This document shows, in pieces, positions 27,734 through 36,449 of a stretch of 64,000 bases of DNA. Position 1 is the stretch's first letter. Every line of letters starts with the position of its first letter. Source of the DNA: Alphaproteobacteria bacterium. Its GTDB lineage: Bacteria > Pseudomonadota > Alphaproteobacteria > Caulobacterales > Caulobacteraceae. The stretch lies in NCBI GenBank assembly GCA_025359785.1, contig JANYET010000052.1, positions 124,001 through 188,000 of the forward strand, in the 5' to 3' direction. The translations under genes and the position numbers were made by a program. A model generated the notes under the pieces. That model did not search any database. It worked only from the letters and a program-made list of their open reading frames with translations, and was not told the origin of the DNA.

Positions 27734-28825
27734 GTGGATCAGGGCCTCATCGACCGCATCTACGAAAGTGCTTTCACACCGGAAAGCTGGCCGGCGGTCC
27801 TGGACGAGATATCCGGCATCGCCGGGGCCCGCGGCGGCTCCCTGCTGACCGCCAACGACAATGTCCTGGGCTGGACCGCGTCCCAGTCCATGTCGGAGGT
27901 CTGGGAGGCCCTGCAGGCCGAGGGCCTGATGGTCTGCGGCGACCGGTTCAACCGGCTGCTGGCGCTGCGGCACAACGGCTTTCTCAGCGAACTCGACAGC
28001 TATGGCGGCGAGTCGGAGATGGGCGAAGACCCGCTTTATCGAAAGATTCTCTGGCCGCTGGGCCTGGGGTGGGCCGCCGCCACGGCGGTCACCCTGCCGA
28101 CCGGCGACACCATGGTCCTGACCTTCGAGCGCGACCGCGCGCGCGGGCCGGCCGATCGGGCGACCCTCGACAAGCTGGATGCCTTGCGTCCGCATCTGGC
28201 GCGCAGCGCCCTGTTGTCGGCGCGCCTGCAACTGGAGCGCGCCTCGGCGGCCGGCGAGACCCTGGCCGCTCTTGGCATTCCGGCCCTGGTGTTGGACGCG
28301 ACCGGCCGGGTGCTGGCGGCCAATCCGCTGATCGAGGCGATGAGCGGCCGCCTGCGGTGGCGCGGCCGCGACCGGGTCTCGCTGGCCGACCCCGCCGCCG
28401 ACGCCCTGTTCCAGCCCGCGCTCGCGGCGCTCGGATCGACCGGGCCGGGCGCGGCGGGCCGCGGCCTTTCCCTGGCGCTGCGCGGCGACGAGCACCAGGC
28501 CGCCGCGGTCGCCCATCTTGTGCCCATCCGGGGCGATGCCCGGGACATCTTTGTCCGCTGTGCGGGGGTGCTGGCGCTGACGCCGGTGACCTTGCCAAAC
28601 GCCGCGCCCGCCGAGCTGGTGCAGTCGCTGTTCGACCTGACCCCCGCCGAGGCTCGGGTGGCGCGCCGGCTCGGCGCCGGGGAGACGGTCGCGGAGATCG
28701 CCGCCGCCAGCGGCCTGGCCGCCGTCACCGTGCGCAATCAGATTCGCGGCGTGCTGCGCAAAACGGGTTGCCGAAGACAGGCCGAGGTGGTCGCCCTGCT
28801 GGGCGGCCTGCGCGTCGTACCTTAG
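27734..28825 (+). CDS. LuxR-family transcriptional regulator with sensory N-terminus
   Basis: A 363-residue regulator. The N-terminal two thirds begin with LIDRIYESAFTPESWPAVLD, a segment shared by many stand-alone alphaproteobacterial regulators, and contain a PAS-like stretch around ALVLDATGRVLAANPLIEAM. The C-terminal HTH is FDLTPAEARVARRLGAGET followed by VTVRNQIRGVLRKTGCR. The frame is open to TTG 27623; GTG 27734 is preferred because it gives the family start. The inducer is unknown. Confidence 0.8.
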   Translation: MDQGLIDRIYESAFTPESWPAVLDEISGIAGARGGSLLTANDNVLGWTASQSMSEVWEALQAEGLMVCGDRFNRLLALRHNGFLSELDSYGGESEMGEDPLYRKILWPLGLGWAAATAVTLPTGDTMVLTFERDRARGPADRATLDKLDALRPHLARSALLSARLQLERASAAGETLAALGIPALVLDATGRVLAANPLIEAMSGRLRWRGRDRVSLADPAADALFQPALAALGSTGPGAAGRGLSLALRGDEHQAAAVAHLVPIRGDARDIFVRCAGVLALTPVTLPNAAPAELVQSLFDLTPAEARVARRLGAGETVAEIAAASGLAAVTVRNQIRGVLRKTGCRRQAEVVALLGGLRVVP

Positions 28826-28853
28826 TCCCGGGCTTAGCCTCCGGGGTGTGGCC

Positions 28854-29228
28854 TCAGTATTCCAGGTAGCCGCGCTCCACCATGCGCCGCATGGCTTCAT
28901 AGACCGCCGACAGTTCCTCGTAGACCGCCCGCAAGGCAGCCAGTTCCTCGACCTGCTCGGTCGAGGGCGCGCGGCCGGCGTCGGTGACCGCGATCCCTGT
29001 CGCCACCCACCGGGCTCGGGCCTCGGCGGTGGCCTGCGCCAGGCGCTCGAACTTCTTCGCGTCGACCCCGGCCAGGGCCGCACCCACCACCGTGCGGTTG
29101 GCGGCATAGGCGGTGTAGTCGATCTGTTCCAGATGGCCGCGAAGGGCGCGCTGCGCCTTCGGATCCATGGCTTCGGCGGGCTCGAAATGATCGCCCGTGG
29201 TCCGCCGGCTGTGGGTCAGAATCGACAT
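28854..29228 (-). CDS. Hypothetical helical protein
   Basis: A 124-residue, strongly helical, soluble protein rich in Ala, Glu and Arg. GGGAGACAGGCC precedes the ATG at 29228, a fair ribosome-binding site, which is the main reason for preferring this frame over two overlapping open frames. No domain is recognised. It lies convergent to the LuxR regulator and divergent from the TonB-dependent receptor. Confidence 0.55.
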   Translation of the reverse strand: MSILTHSRRTTGDHFEPAEAMDPKAQRALRGHLEQIDYTAYAANRTVVGAALAGVDAKKFERLAQATAEARARWVATGIAVTDAGRAPSTEQVEELAALRAVYEELSAVYEAMRRMVERGYLEY

Positions 29229-29492
29229 GGCCTGTCTCCCGCTGATCGGCTTCGCCGCTGAGCCTGATCATAAGGCCTTGGAAAGGCTAAGATTTGATTT
29301 CCGCCCGCCGCTCGCCGCGTCACCGAGGCGGCACAGAACCGTCACACAGCCGAGATGGAAGCGTCACGGCCCGGCTCTAAGAGCCGTGGATGGGTGCGGC
29401 GACCGCCGCCATGTCGGCGGCCCCGGTCAGCCAGCGAAACGTCGCGGACCAGAGACCGATGACGCCGCACCGCCAACAAAGGGGTTAGATCG
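29229..29492. other. Upstream region of the TonB-dependent receptor
   Basis: 264 bp non-coding. It holds the perfect hairpin CGGCTC TAA GAGCCG at 29372-29386, about 105 bp before the receptor start, which could be an operator or leader structure. No riboswitch was recognised. Confidence 0.35.
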
Positions 29493-31913
29493 ATGAAATA
29501 CCTGATGTCCACCGTCGCGTGGAGCTGCCTGGCCTTGGCCGTCGCCGGCCCGGCCGCCGCCGCGGACGTTGCCGCCGCGGATGCGGATTCCAGCATGCTT
29601 TCGGAGGTGATCGTCACCGCCACGAAATCCGAGACCAACCTGCAAAAGACGCCGATCGCGATTTCCGTGATCGGTGGGATGCAAATGGCCGACCGCCACG
29701 CCGAGAGCTTGATCAGCCTGCAGGATGGCGCCATCCCGTCCCTGCGCATCGCCACCTTCGAAGCCCGCCAATCGGCGCTGACCGTCGGCATCCGCGGCAT
29801 CGTTCCCTTCGACGCCAATCAGACCGCGCGCGACCAGGGCGTCGGCGTCTACATCGACGGGGTCTATCTGGGCCGCCAGCAAGGCCTCAACACCGCCCTG
29901 TTCGACCTTGAGCGCATCGAAGTCCTGCGCGGGCCGCAAGGCACCCTGTTCGGCCGCAACACCGAAGGCGGCGCGCTCAGCATCGTCACCAAGAATCCCA
30001 CCGGCGTGTTCGGCGGGCGGATCACCGCGGGGGCCGGCAATTTCGGCGCCTACAACACCGAACTACATCAGGACTTCCAGGAATTCGGCCATCTTGCGAT
30101 CAAGGTCGATGGGCTGATCCAGCATCAGGGCCCGACCACCAAGAACCCGGCGAACGGCCAGGCTGGCTGGAACCAGTATGACCGCAAGGGCGGCCGCATC
30201 AGTGGTCTCTACACGCCGAACGACGCGTTCAGCGCCCTGGTCTCGGCCGACTACGCCAAGGATGACAACACCCCGTTCTTCAGCCAGCTGGTCAGCTACA
30301 ACCCCTACGGCAAGCGCGTCCGCACCCTGGCTGAAGTGACGGCCGGACCGGCCGGCGCCCCGGCGGGCACGATCAACCCGCTCGCGTCCCTGGTGCGGGT
30401 CCACACCGACCGCCAGACGGTCTCGGACATTGGCACGGTGCAGCAGCCGAGCGTCGATGAGACAGGCGGTCTATCGGCCTTGCTGAAATATAAGGTCTCG
30501 CCCGATCTCGAACTGCGCTCGATCACCGCGGCCCGCGCGGTCGGGACCAACCAATGGGACAACTCCGGCATCGAAGCCCGTAACGTCTTCGCGCCCAACG
30601 CCAACTTCGGGCGCTACAGCCTCTCGGACCTCTATCAGCGTCAATTCAGCCAGGAGTTCCAGGCGGTCGGCGCCTTCGGGGACAGCTTCACCTATGTGGG
30701 CGGCCTCTACTACTTCAAGGAACACGTCAAGGAATCGGCCGCTTCGCCGTTCACCAACCAGTGGAGCGCCGACGGCACGGCCTTCACGATCCGCTCCTCC
30801 TACGGAACGTCGAAGGCTACCGCTGCGACGGCGGGCTGGGAGTATGGAACCCGCTTCATTACGCGCGCCAGCCAGGCCGATGCGGAGAGCTATGCGGCCT
30901 ACGGCCAGGGCACCTACACCCCGGCCTCGATCCAGGCGCTGCACCTCACCGTCGGCGGCCGCTTCACCAAGGACAAGCGCGACGGCACGCTCTACGTCGT
31001 GAACGGCAAGCCAACGGCCTTCAACTTTAACTACGACAAGAGCCGTTTCGACCCGCTGGTGAACCTGGCTTACGACGCGGCCGACGGCATCAGCCTCTAC
31101 GCCAAATACTCCACCGGCTACCGCGCCGGCGGCGCCAACGACCGCTCCGCGAACTTCCAGGCCTTCGACGCCGAGGAGGTGAAATCCTACGAAGTCGGCG
31201 CCAAGATGGACCTGCTGGACAGGCGTCTGCGCGTCAATCTGGCCGCCTACGCCATGGATCGCAGCAACAGCCAGATCGACTTCGACAACGTCGACACCAC
31301 CCCGGGGAGCCCGACTCAAGGCGCTCACACCGAGGAGACGCGCAACGCGTCAGGCACGTCGAAGATCAAGGGCTTCGAAGCCGAGCTGACCGCCAAGCCC
31401 ATGGAAGGCATGACGGTGGGCCTGTCCTACGCCTACACCGACGTGAAGATCCCCGCCGCGCCGTTCCCCTTCACCGGCAACGCGGATGTCCCGCAGGGCA
31501 CGCCGTTCCCGGTGAACGTGGTCTACACCCCGCCGAACGCGGCGTCGGCGTACATCGACTATGAGATGCCGGTGGGCGAGTTGACGCTGCGCGGCCACCT
31601 CGACGCCAACTACGCCGATGCGCAGTACGCCTTCCAGTCCGAGTTCGCCGACCTCTCGCCGACCGGGAAGCTGGTCAAGACCGTCGCGGTGAAGACCGAC
31701 TCCAGCTTCATCGTCAACGCCAGCGTCGCCCTAGCCAATATCAGCATGGGCGGCAGCGGCGGCCCCTCGGCCACCCTGTCGCTGTGGAGCCGCAACCTGC
31801 TCGACGAGTCGCACATCTACCGCATCTCGGCCGCCAACCGCGGCACGATCGGCGACTACGCCAACTTCAACCCGCCGCGCACCTATGGCGTCGAACTGCG
31901 GGTGAAATACTAG
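29493..31913 (+). CDS. TonB-dependent outer-membrane receptor
   Basis: An 806-residue beta-barrel with signal peptide (residues 1-24). The TonB-box-like segment SEVIVTATKSE is near residue 35, the plug domain includes GVGVYIDGVYLGRQ and RIEVLRGPQGTLFGRNTEGG, and the protein ends with an aromatic residue (RVKY) as outer-membrane barrels do. Caulobacterales use many such receptors for sugars and other nutrients as well as iron. No adjacent transporter or regulator reveals the ligand. A 12-bp hairpin follows the stop. Confidence 0.95.
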   Translation: MKYLMSTVAWSCLALAVAGPAAAADVAAADADSSMLSEVIVTATKSETNLQKTPIAISVIGGMQMADRHAESLISLQDGAIPSLRIATFEARQSALTVGIRGIVPFDANQTARDQGVGVYIDGVYLGRQQGLNTALFDLERIEVLRGPQGTLFGRNTEGGALSIVTKNPTGVFGGRITAGAGNFGAYNTELHQDFQEFGHLAIKVDGLIQHQGPTTKNPANGQAGWNQYDRKGGRISGLYTPNDAFSALVSADYAKDDNTPFFSQLVSYNPYGKRVRTLAEVTAGPAGAPAGTINPLASLVRVHTDRQTVSDIGTVQQPSVDETGGLSALLKYKVSPDLELRSITAARAVGTNQWDNSGIEARNVFAPNANFGRYSLSDLYQRQFSQEFQAVGAFGDSFTYVGGLYYFKEHVKESAASPFTNQWSADGTAFTIRSSYGTSKATAATAGWEYGTRFITRASQADAESYAAYGQGTYTPASIQALHLTVGGRFTKDKRDGTLYVVNGKPTAFNFNYDKSRFDPLVNLAYDAADGISLYAKYSTGYRAGGANDRSANFQAFDAEEVKSYEVGAKMDLLDRRLRVNLAAYAMDRSNSQIDFDNVDTTPGSPTQGAHTEETRNASGTSKIKGFEAELTAKPMEGMTVGLSYAYTDVKIPAAPFPFTGNADVPQGTPFPVNVVYTPPNAASAYIDYEMPVGELTLRGHLDANYADAQYAFQSEFADLSPTGKLVKTVAVKTDSSFIVNASVALANISMGGSGGPSATLSLWSRNLLDESHIYRISAANRGTIGDYANFNPPRTYGVELRVKY

Positions 31914-31926
31914 CCGACCCGATGGC

Positions 31927-31955
31927 CTCGCCGGCGCGCCCAACGCGCCGGCGAG
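31927..31955 (+). terminator. Terminator hairpin after the TonB-dependent receptor
   Basis: CTCGCCGGCGCG (31927-31938) pairs perfectly with CGCGCCGGCGAG (31944-31955) around CCCAA. It starts 14 bp after the receptor stop codon. No long T-run follows. Confidence 0.65.
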
Positions 31956-31976
31956 CGACCGTCAAACCTCACGGGC

Positions 31977-32501
31977 CTAGCTCCGCGCCTCGCTGACAAG
32001 CTCCCAGATGTTGCTGGGCGGAAGCTGGAAGATCAGCCCGATAGTCCTGAGCGGCGTGCCCTGCTTGTACATCTTGCGGGCATAGTCGATCTGGAACCGT
32101 GACAGCGGCCGGCGGCTGCCGCCACGCACGTTCTGAAGATTGGGGCGCGGATGCTGCTGGTCCTCGTTGGCCGCCAGAATCTCGATCAGGTCCCGGGCCG
32201 CCTTGGCTTTCAGCAGCGGCGCGAACGCCCCGCCGTCGTCGGCCAGACGAAGCACCACGCCGGACGCCGTCAGGTGGCGGAAAAGCTGCGCGAGCTCGCC
32301 GGCGGAGCGTTGAAAGGCGTCGACGCCAAACGCCAGGATTTCGTCGCCGGACCTCAGCCGCATCAGGAATTTAGTCAGCCGCCGTTGATCGGTGGCGCGC
32401 CCCTCGTCGATGATGACGTCGCACACCGCCTGCTCCAGGCCCAATCGCTGCAAATTCGCGGGCGGCAGCCCGGCCGCCTCCCGCACGATCCCATAACGCA
32501 C
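31977..32501 (-). CDS. Serine-recombinase (resolvase)-fold protein lacking catalytic residues
   Basis: A 174-residue protein laid out like a small resolvase: an N-terminal strand RYGIVRE, then LRSGDEILAFGVDAFQRSAG, FRHLTASGVVLRLADDG and a C-terminal HTH (FQIDYARKMYKQGTPLRTIG). The catalytic Ser of the usual YxRVS motif is absent (YGIVRE), and the RLDRLGRS arginine motif is reduced to VDAFQRS. It therefore probably binds DNA without recombining it. Start uncertain: GTG 32501 gives a normal resolvase N-terminus, TTG 32561 is the longest frame. Confidence 0.65.
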   Translation of the reverse strand: MRYGIVREAAGLPPANLQRLGLEQAVCDVIIDEGRATDQRRLTKFLMRLRSGDEILAFGVDAFQRSAGELAQLFRHLTASGVVLRLADDGGAFAPLLKAKAARDLIEILAANEDQQHPRPNLQNVRGGSRRPLSRFQIDYARKMYKQGTPLRTIGLIFQLPPSNIWELVSEARS

Positions 32502-32621
32502 GTCTTGTCGCCCCGCGCCGAGCGTTGTGACCGGCGCTTTCCTGCCGCGACGTTCGCGCAAATTTGCGACGATCCGGTGACAGTTGCATCGCGGCCCGGC
32601 GACGCGGCCCCGCCGAGGCAG

Positions 32622-33041
32622 TCAGTCCGTGGCCGGCCGCCAGAGCGGTCCGACGGCGATCAGCAGAACCAGGACATTGAAGGCCGCGTTTGACGGGTTG
32701 CCGGAGGCGATCGACCCGGCGCTATCCAGCAAAAACCACGCCAGGAGGCTGGTCAGCACCGTGCGGCGCACCGCCTCCGGCGCCGCGTCATAGACCGACG
32801 ACGCCAGCTGCCAGATCATCACCCCCCAGCCGAGCAAAAACCCACCGGTCACCGCTGACAGGAACCGCGTGTCAGGCGAGGCGTAGGTCGTCGCGCCATC
32901 CACCGGCCAGCTCAGAATATCCAGCGTGAGGCGAGCGGGCTCGGATGTCCGCGGCATCGTCCCCAGAAAGAATACCGGTCCGAACGATCCGACGACGACG
33001 GCCGTGATCCGCAGCCAGAACTTGTGAAATTTCTGAGACAT
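32622..33041 (-). CDS. Membrane protein of unknown function
   Basis: A 139-residue protein with four predicted membrane helices (FWLRITAVVVGSFGPVFFLG, FLSAVTGGFLLGWGVMIW, TSLLAWFLLDSAGSIAS, VLVLLIAVGPLW). ATG 33041 is chosen for its placement just before the first helix. It is divergent from the XRE regulator with 153 bp between starts and could be its target. Confidence 0.7.
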   Translation of the reverse strand: MSQKFHKFWLRITAVVVGSFGPVFFLGTMPRTSEPARLTLDILSWPVDGATTYASPDTRFLSAVTGGFLLGWGVMIWQLASSVYDAAPEAVRRTVLTSLLAWFLLDSAGSIASGNPSNAAFNVLVLLIAVGPLWRPATD

Positions 33042-33194
33042 CGCCGCGCTCCGCTTGACCCTCGATGGGTCGGAAAAAGGCAGTTGTGGCGTGCAAGGTG
33101 GCGAGCCGCGCGCCGCGCGGCAATTACTCTCGAGGTCATTGAATCGCGGCCCTATCCGCGCGACCAAGGGGGCGCATCGAGGGAGATTCCGCCC

Positions 33195-34031
33195 GTGTCC
33201 CTGTCGACCCTGGTCCCACACCCGCCGGCGAGCGGTGGCTTTCCGGACCTCCTGCGGGAATGGCGGCACAGGCGGCGGGTGTCGCAGCTGGACCTGGCGC
33301 TGTCCTCCGGCGTCTCGCAGCGGCATGTGAGTTTTCTGGAATCCGGGCGGGCCAATCCCAGCCGCGGCATGATCCTGCAGCTCAGCGAAACGCTCGACGT
33401 GCCGTTGCGCGAACGCAACGCCTGGCTGATCGCCGCCGGGTTCGCGCCCCTCTTCCGCACCCGCCCGCTGGACGATCCGCAGATGGGCCAGATCATGAGC
33501 GCCGTGCGGATGATGCTGACGGCGCATGAACCGTTTCCGGCCGTGGCGCTGGACCGCGCATGGAACGTGGTCATGTCGAACCGGCCGTTCGACATGCTGG
33601 GCGCGATGCTAGGCGAGGATGTGTGGGCCCGCGTCGGGGGCGGGCAGCGCAACCTGATGCGGCTGTTCTTCCACCCCGCCGGCATCCGGCCCCTGGTCAC
33701 CAACTGGGCGGCTGTCGGGCCCCTGATCTGGCGGCGCGCGCAACGCGAGGCGCAGGCGCTGGATGGCCATGAGATGAAGGCGGTGCTGGCCGATCTGGGG
33801 CCCTATCAGGACGCCGAGGTCCTCTGGTCCGCCGCCGACGCGGCGCTCGCGCCGGTGATGCCGTTCAGCCTGCAGGTGAACGGCCAGCGGATCTCGATGT
33901 TCGCGATCATCGCCACGCTCGGCACGGCGCAGGACGTCACCGCCGACGAGCTGAGGATCGAGACCCTCTTTCCGGCGGATCCGGAGACCGAGGCGTTGTT
34001 TCGCGCCGCGGCCGCGGCGCTCGCCCCATAA
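33195..34031 (+). CDS. XRE-family regulator with MmyB-like ligand-binding domain
   Basis: A 278-residue regulator. The N-terminal HTH covers about residues 18-75 (RVSQLDLALSSGVSQRHVSF, ESGRANPSRGMILQLSETL). The rest matches the MmyB-like domain (PFPAVALDRAWNVVMSNRPF, NLMRLFFHPAGIRPLV). The start is GTG 33195, preceded at 8 bases by AGGGAGA. Members often control neighbouring SDR or membrane genes; here the divergent membrane protein and the downstream epoxide-hydrolase-like gene are candidates. Confidence 0.88.
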   Translation: MSLSTLVPHPPASGGFPDLLREWRHRRRVSQLDLALSSGVSQRHVSFLESGRANPSRGMILQLSETLDVPLRERNAWLIAAGFAPLFRTRPLDDPQMGQIMSAVRMMLTAHEPFPAVALDRAWNVVMSNRPFDMLGAMLGEDVWARVGGGQRNLMRLFFHPAGIRPLVTNWAAVGPLIWRRAQREAQALDGHEMKAVLADLGPYQDAEVLWSAADAALAPVMPFSLQVNGQRISMFAIIATLGTAQDVTADELRIETLFPADPETEALFRAAAAALAP

Positions 34032-34099
34032 CCCGCCAGATAATTGCGCCCGGCGCCAGGACCGGGACCATGGCGGCGTCCGATCACAGGAGAGCCCTC

Positions 34100-34489
34100 A
34101 TGGCCGACGCATCGCCTTCCCCACTCGACATCATCCAACGGTTCCTGAAAGCCATGGAGCAGCTGGACTACGACGCCGCGCTGACGCTGGTCGCCGACGA
34201 CTGCGAATATACCAACCCACCACCCCTGGGGACGGTGCGCGGACCGGCGGGCATCCGCGCGGTGCTGGAGCCGTTCTTCGCGCCAACCCTGGAGAACGAA
34301 TTCAAGATCGTGCGCCAGGCCGCACAGGGGCCGGTGGCCTTCCTGGAACGGCTCGATCGCCACCGTCTGGCCGACAAATGGGTCGAGCTGCCGGTGACTG
34401 GCGTCTTCGAGGTGCGCGACGGCCGGATCACCGTCTGGCGCGACTATTTCGACGCAGCCACCATCCTGTCGCAATGGCCGACTGGCTAA
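34100..34489 (+). CDS. Limonene-1,2-epoxide hydrolase family (NTF2-like fold) protein
   Basis: A 129-residue protein with the limonene-epoxide-hydrolase pattern: the Tyr/Asn pair in CEYTNPP, the Arg-x-Asp in LERLDRHRL, and the final Asp in VWRDYFD. All residues of the Asp-Arg-Asp/Tyr-Asn site are present, so it may hydrolyse an epoxide. The native substrate is unknown. It follows the XRE gene after 68 bp; ATG 34100 has AGGAGAG upstream. The stop overlaps the convergent GNAT gene. Confidence 0.8.
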   Translation: MADASPSPLDIIQRFLKAMEQLDYDAALTLVADDCEYTNPPPLGTVRGPAGIRAVLEPFFAPTLENEFKIVRQAAQGPVAFLERLDRHRLADKWVELPVTGVFEVRDGRITVWRDYFDAATILSQWPTG

Positions 34490-35082
34490 AGCCGGTGCAT
34501 CCGCGCCCATTCCGCGCGCGTCAGTTCCCAATAGAGTGAGCGGCGGATCGTCCCGTCGGGCTTGACGCTCTCCACCTCGCCCATCCGCTTGAACCCGGCG
34601 CCGTCGATGGCCTTGGCGGAGCGGACGTTGTCGAGAGCGGCGGTCAGGCCGATCAGGCGCAGGCCCAGGACCTCGAACATCCAGGCCACGGAGCGCGCAA
34701 CGCCTGAGCGGCCGCCGCCCGAATTCTGCAGGTCGGCGCGGCGCGCGCCGGCCAGTTCGCCCGACGCGCGTTCCGGCCAGACGGTGATGCGCGTATAGCC
34801 CGCCATCGCGCCGGCCTCGTCGAAGTTGACGCTCAGCAGGCAGCGGCCGTCCTGGCGCAGCGCTTCGCTCTCGGCAACCCAGGCGGCCACCGTTTCCCGC
34901 GTGATTGGTCGGGGCAGGTCGTAGATCGGACCGGACACCGCCGGGTCGGACAACAGGGCCAGGAGGCCCTCCACGTGCGCTGGTCCCGCCACGGTGTGGC
35001 CGTCCGCCGCCCGCACGGCTGCGCGGATGGCGGCCTCCTCTGCCGGGGACGCGGTCAGCACGGTCCGGGGCGGGGCGCTCAT
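34486..35082 (-). CDS. GNAT family N-acetyltransferase
   Basis: A 198-residue RimJ/RimL-type acetyltransferase: LQNSGGGRSGVARSVAWMFE holds the acetyl-CoA pyrophosphate loop and GLTAALDNVRSAKAIDGAGF the late motif. It is the last gene of the MBL-SDR-SDR-GNAT-GNAT operon (38588 to 34486), 12 bp after the preceding GNAT gene. Substrate unknown. Confidence 0.85.
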   Translation of the reverse strand: MSAPPRTVLTASPAEEAAIRAAVRAADGHTVAGPAHVEGLLALLSDPAVSGPIYDLPRPITRETVAAWVAESEALRQDGRCLLSVNFDEAGAMAGYTRITVWPERASGELAGARRADLQNSGGGRSGVARSVAWMFEVLGLRLIGLTAALDNVRSAKAIDGAGFKRMGEVESVKPDGTIRRSLYWELTRAEWARMHRL

Positions 35083-35094
35083 GACGCTCTCCTC

Positions 35095-35574
35095 TTAAGA
35101 CTCGGCGAGGTTCTCCAGCGCCTCGCCATAGAGACGGCGCACCGTCCAGCCCTCTTTGCGCATGGCGCCCAGGCTGTCGTAGAACTCGATGGACGGCGTA
35201 TTCCAGTCCAGTACCGACCATTCCAGCCGCCCAAGATCAGCCTCGACGCAGCGCTGCGCGAGCCGGCGCAACAGGGCCTTGCCGGCCCCAACGCCGCGCT
35301 TGTCCGGCACGACGAACAGGTCCTCGAGGTAGATCCCGGCACGGCCGCGGAAGGTCGAATAGCTGTAGAACCAGAGCGCGAAGCCCACCGGCACGCCATC
35401 GGCCTCGGCAATGTCGCAGAAGGCGCGCGGGTTTTCGCCGAACAGGTCACGGCGGATGTCGGCCTCGGTGCATTCCACCTCGTGCAACAGGCGTTCGTAT
35501 TCCGCGAGGTCACGGATGAAGCCCATGATCAGCGGGATGTCGGCGGGCGAGGCGACGCGAACGGAGACGCTCAT
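35095..35574 (-). CDS. GNAT family N-acetyltransferase (diamine acetyltransferase-like)
   Basis: A 159-residue GNAT protein. IYLEDLFVVPDKRGVGAGKA with LLRRLA is the acetyl-CoA motif, and DWNTPSIEFYDSLGA is the conserved end. The overall pattern, including the early FIRDLAEYERLLHEVE, resembles spermidine/spermine and thialysine acetyltransferases. Its start overlaps the stop of the SDR gene before it by 4 bp (ATGA). Confidence 0.9.
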   Translation of the reverse strand: MSVSVRVASPADIPLIMGFIRDLAEYERLLHEVECTEADIRRDLFGENPRAFCDIAEADGVPVGFALWFYSYSTFRGRAGIYLEDLFVVPDKRGVGAGKALLRRLAQRCVEADLGRLEWSVLDWNTPSIEFYDSLGAMRKEGWTVRRLYGEALENLAES

Positions 35575-36449
35575 TGCGGGCTGCGGCTTCCATCGCCGAT
35601 CACCACGCCGGGCGGCGGCTTGCTGCTCTCGGGCACGAAGAAGTCGGGCATCAGGGTCTGGGTCGGATCGACCTTGTAGGGTTCGAAGTCACGGACCCCC
35701 TCGTCGTAGAGGAAGCTGTCGTCGATCAGGAAGTTGCCGGTGAACTCGCGCGCCCGCTTCACGAAGATCGCGTGCGCCGCGTCGGCCATGATCTCCACCG
35801 TCCGGCAGTGGCGCAGGCCCTCGTCGCCGGCCAGCGCGAACTTGATCGCGGCGGTCGCGATACCGGTCCTGGGCCACAGCGCGTTGAACGCGATCCCGTC
35901 GGCGGCGAACTCGGCGCTCATGCCCAGCACGCACATGCTCATCCCGAACTTGGCCATCGAATAGGCCGTATGGCCCGCGAACCAGCGGGGGCTCATGTCC
36001 AGCGGCGGCGACAGCATCAGCACGTGCGGGTTCGCCGCCCGCTTCAGGTGCGGGATGCAGGCCCGCGAGGTCAGATAGGTCCCGCGCGCATTGATCTGGT
36101 TCATCAGGTCGTAGCGCTTCATGTCGGTGGCCAGCGTGCCGCTCAGCGAGATGGCGCTGGCGTTGTTCACGCAGATGTCGATGCCGCCGAACTTCGCCAC
36201 GGTCGCGTCCACGGCGGCCTGGACCGAAGCCTCCTCGCGCACGTCGACGATCAGCGGCAGAGCCTTGCCGCCGGCCGCCTCGATCTCCTCGGCGGCGCTA
36301 TAGATGGTGCCGGGCAGCTTGGGATGCGGCTCGGCGGTCTTGGCGGCGATCGCCACATTGGCCCCGTCGCGGGCGGCGCGCAGGGCGATGGCCAGGCCGA
36401 TGCCCCGGCTCGCGCCGGTGACGAAGAGGGTCTTTCCGTTCAGGCTCAC
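35571..36449 (-). CDS. SDR oxidoreductase, HSDL2-like
   Basis: A 292-residue NAD(P)-dependent dehydrogenase. It has the cofactor loop TGASRGIGLAIA, the NNAS motif in CVNNASAISL, and the active-site YSMAK. The SPPLDMSPRWFAGHTAY block is typical of the HSDL2-like group found in lipid and steroid metabolism. It is coupled to its neighbours on both sides by 4-bp overlaps. Substrate unknown. Confidence 0.9.
   Translation of the reverse strand: MSLNGKTLFVTGASRGIGLAIALRAARDGANVAIAAKTAEPHPKLPGTIYSAAEEIEAAGGKALPLIVDVREEASVQAAVDATVAKFGGIDICVNNASAISLSGTLATDMKRYDLMNQINARGTYLTSRACIPHLKRAANPHVLMLSPPLDMSPRWFAGHTAYSMAKFGMSMCVLGMSAEFAADGIAFNALWPRTGIATAAIKFALAGDEGLRHCRTVEIMADAAHAIFVKRAREFTGNFLIDDSFLYDEGVRDFEPYKVDPTQTLMPDFFVPESSKPPPGVVIGDGSRSPQ

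Noticed and set aside
28848..29261. Competing plus-strand frame opposite the 124-residue hypothetical gene
   Set aside because: No ribosome-binding site and shadow-like composition; the minus-strand frame has a better start.
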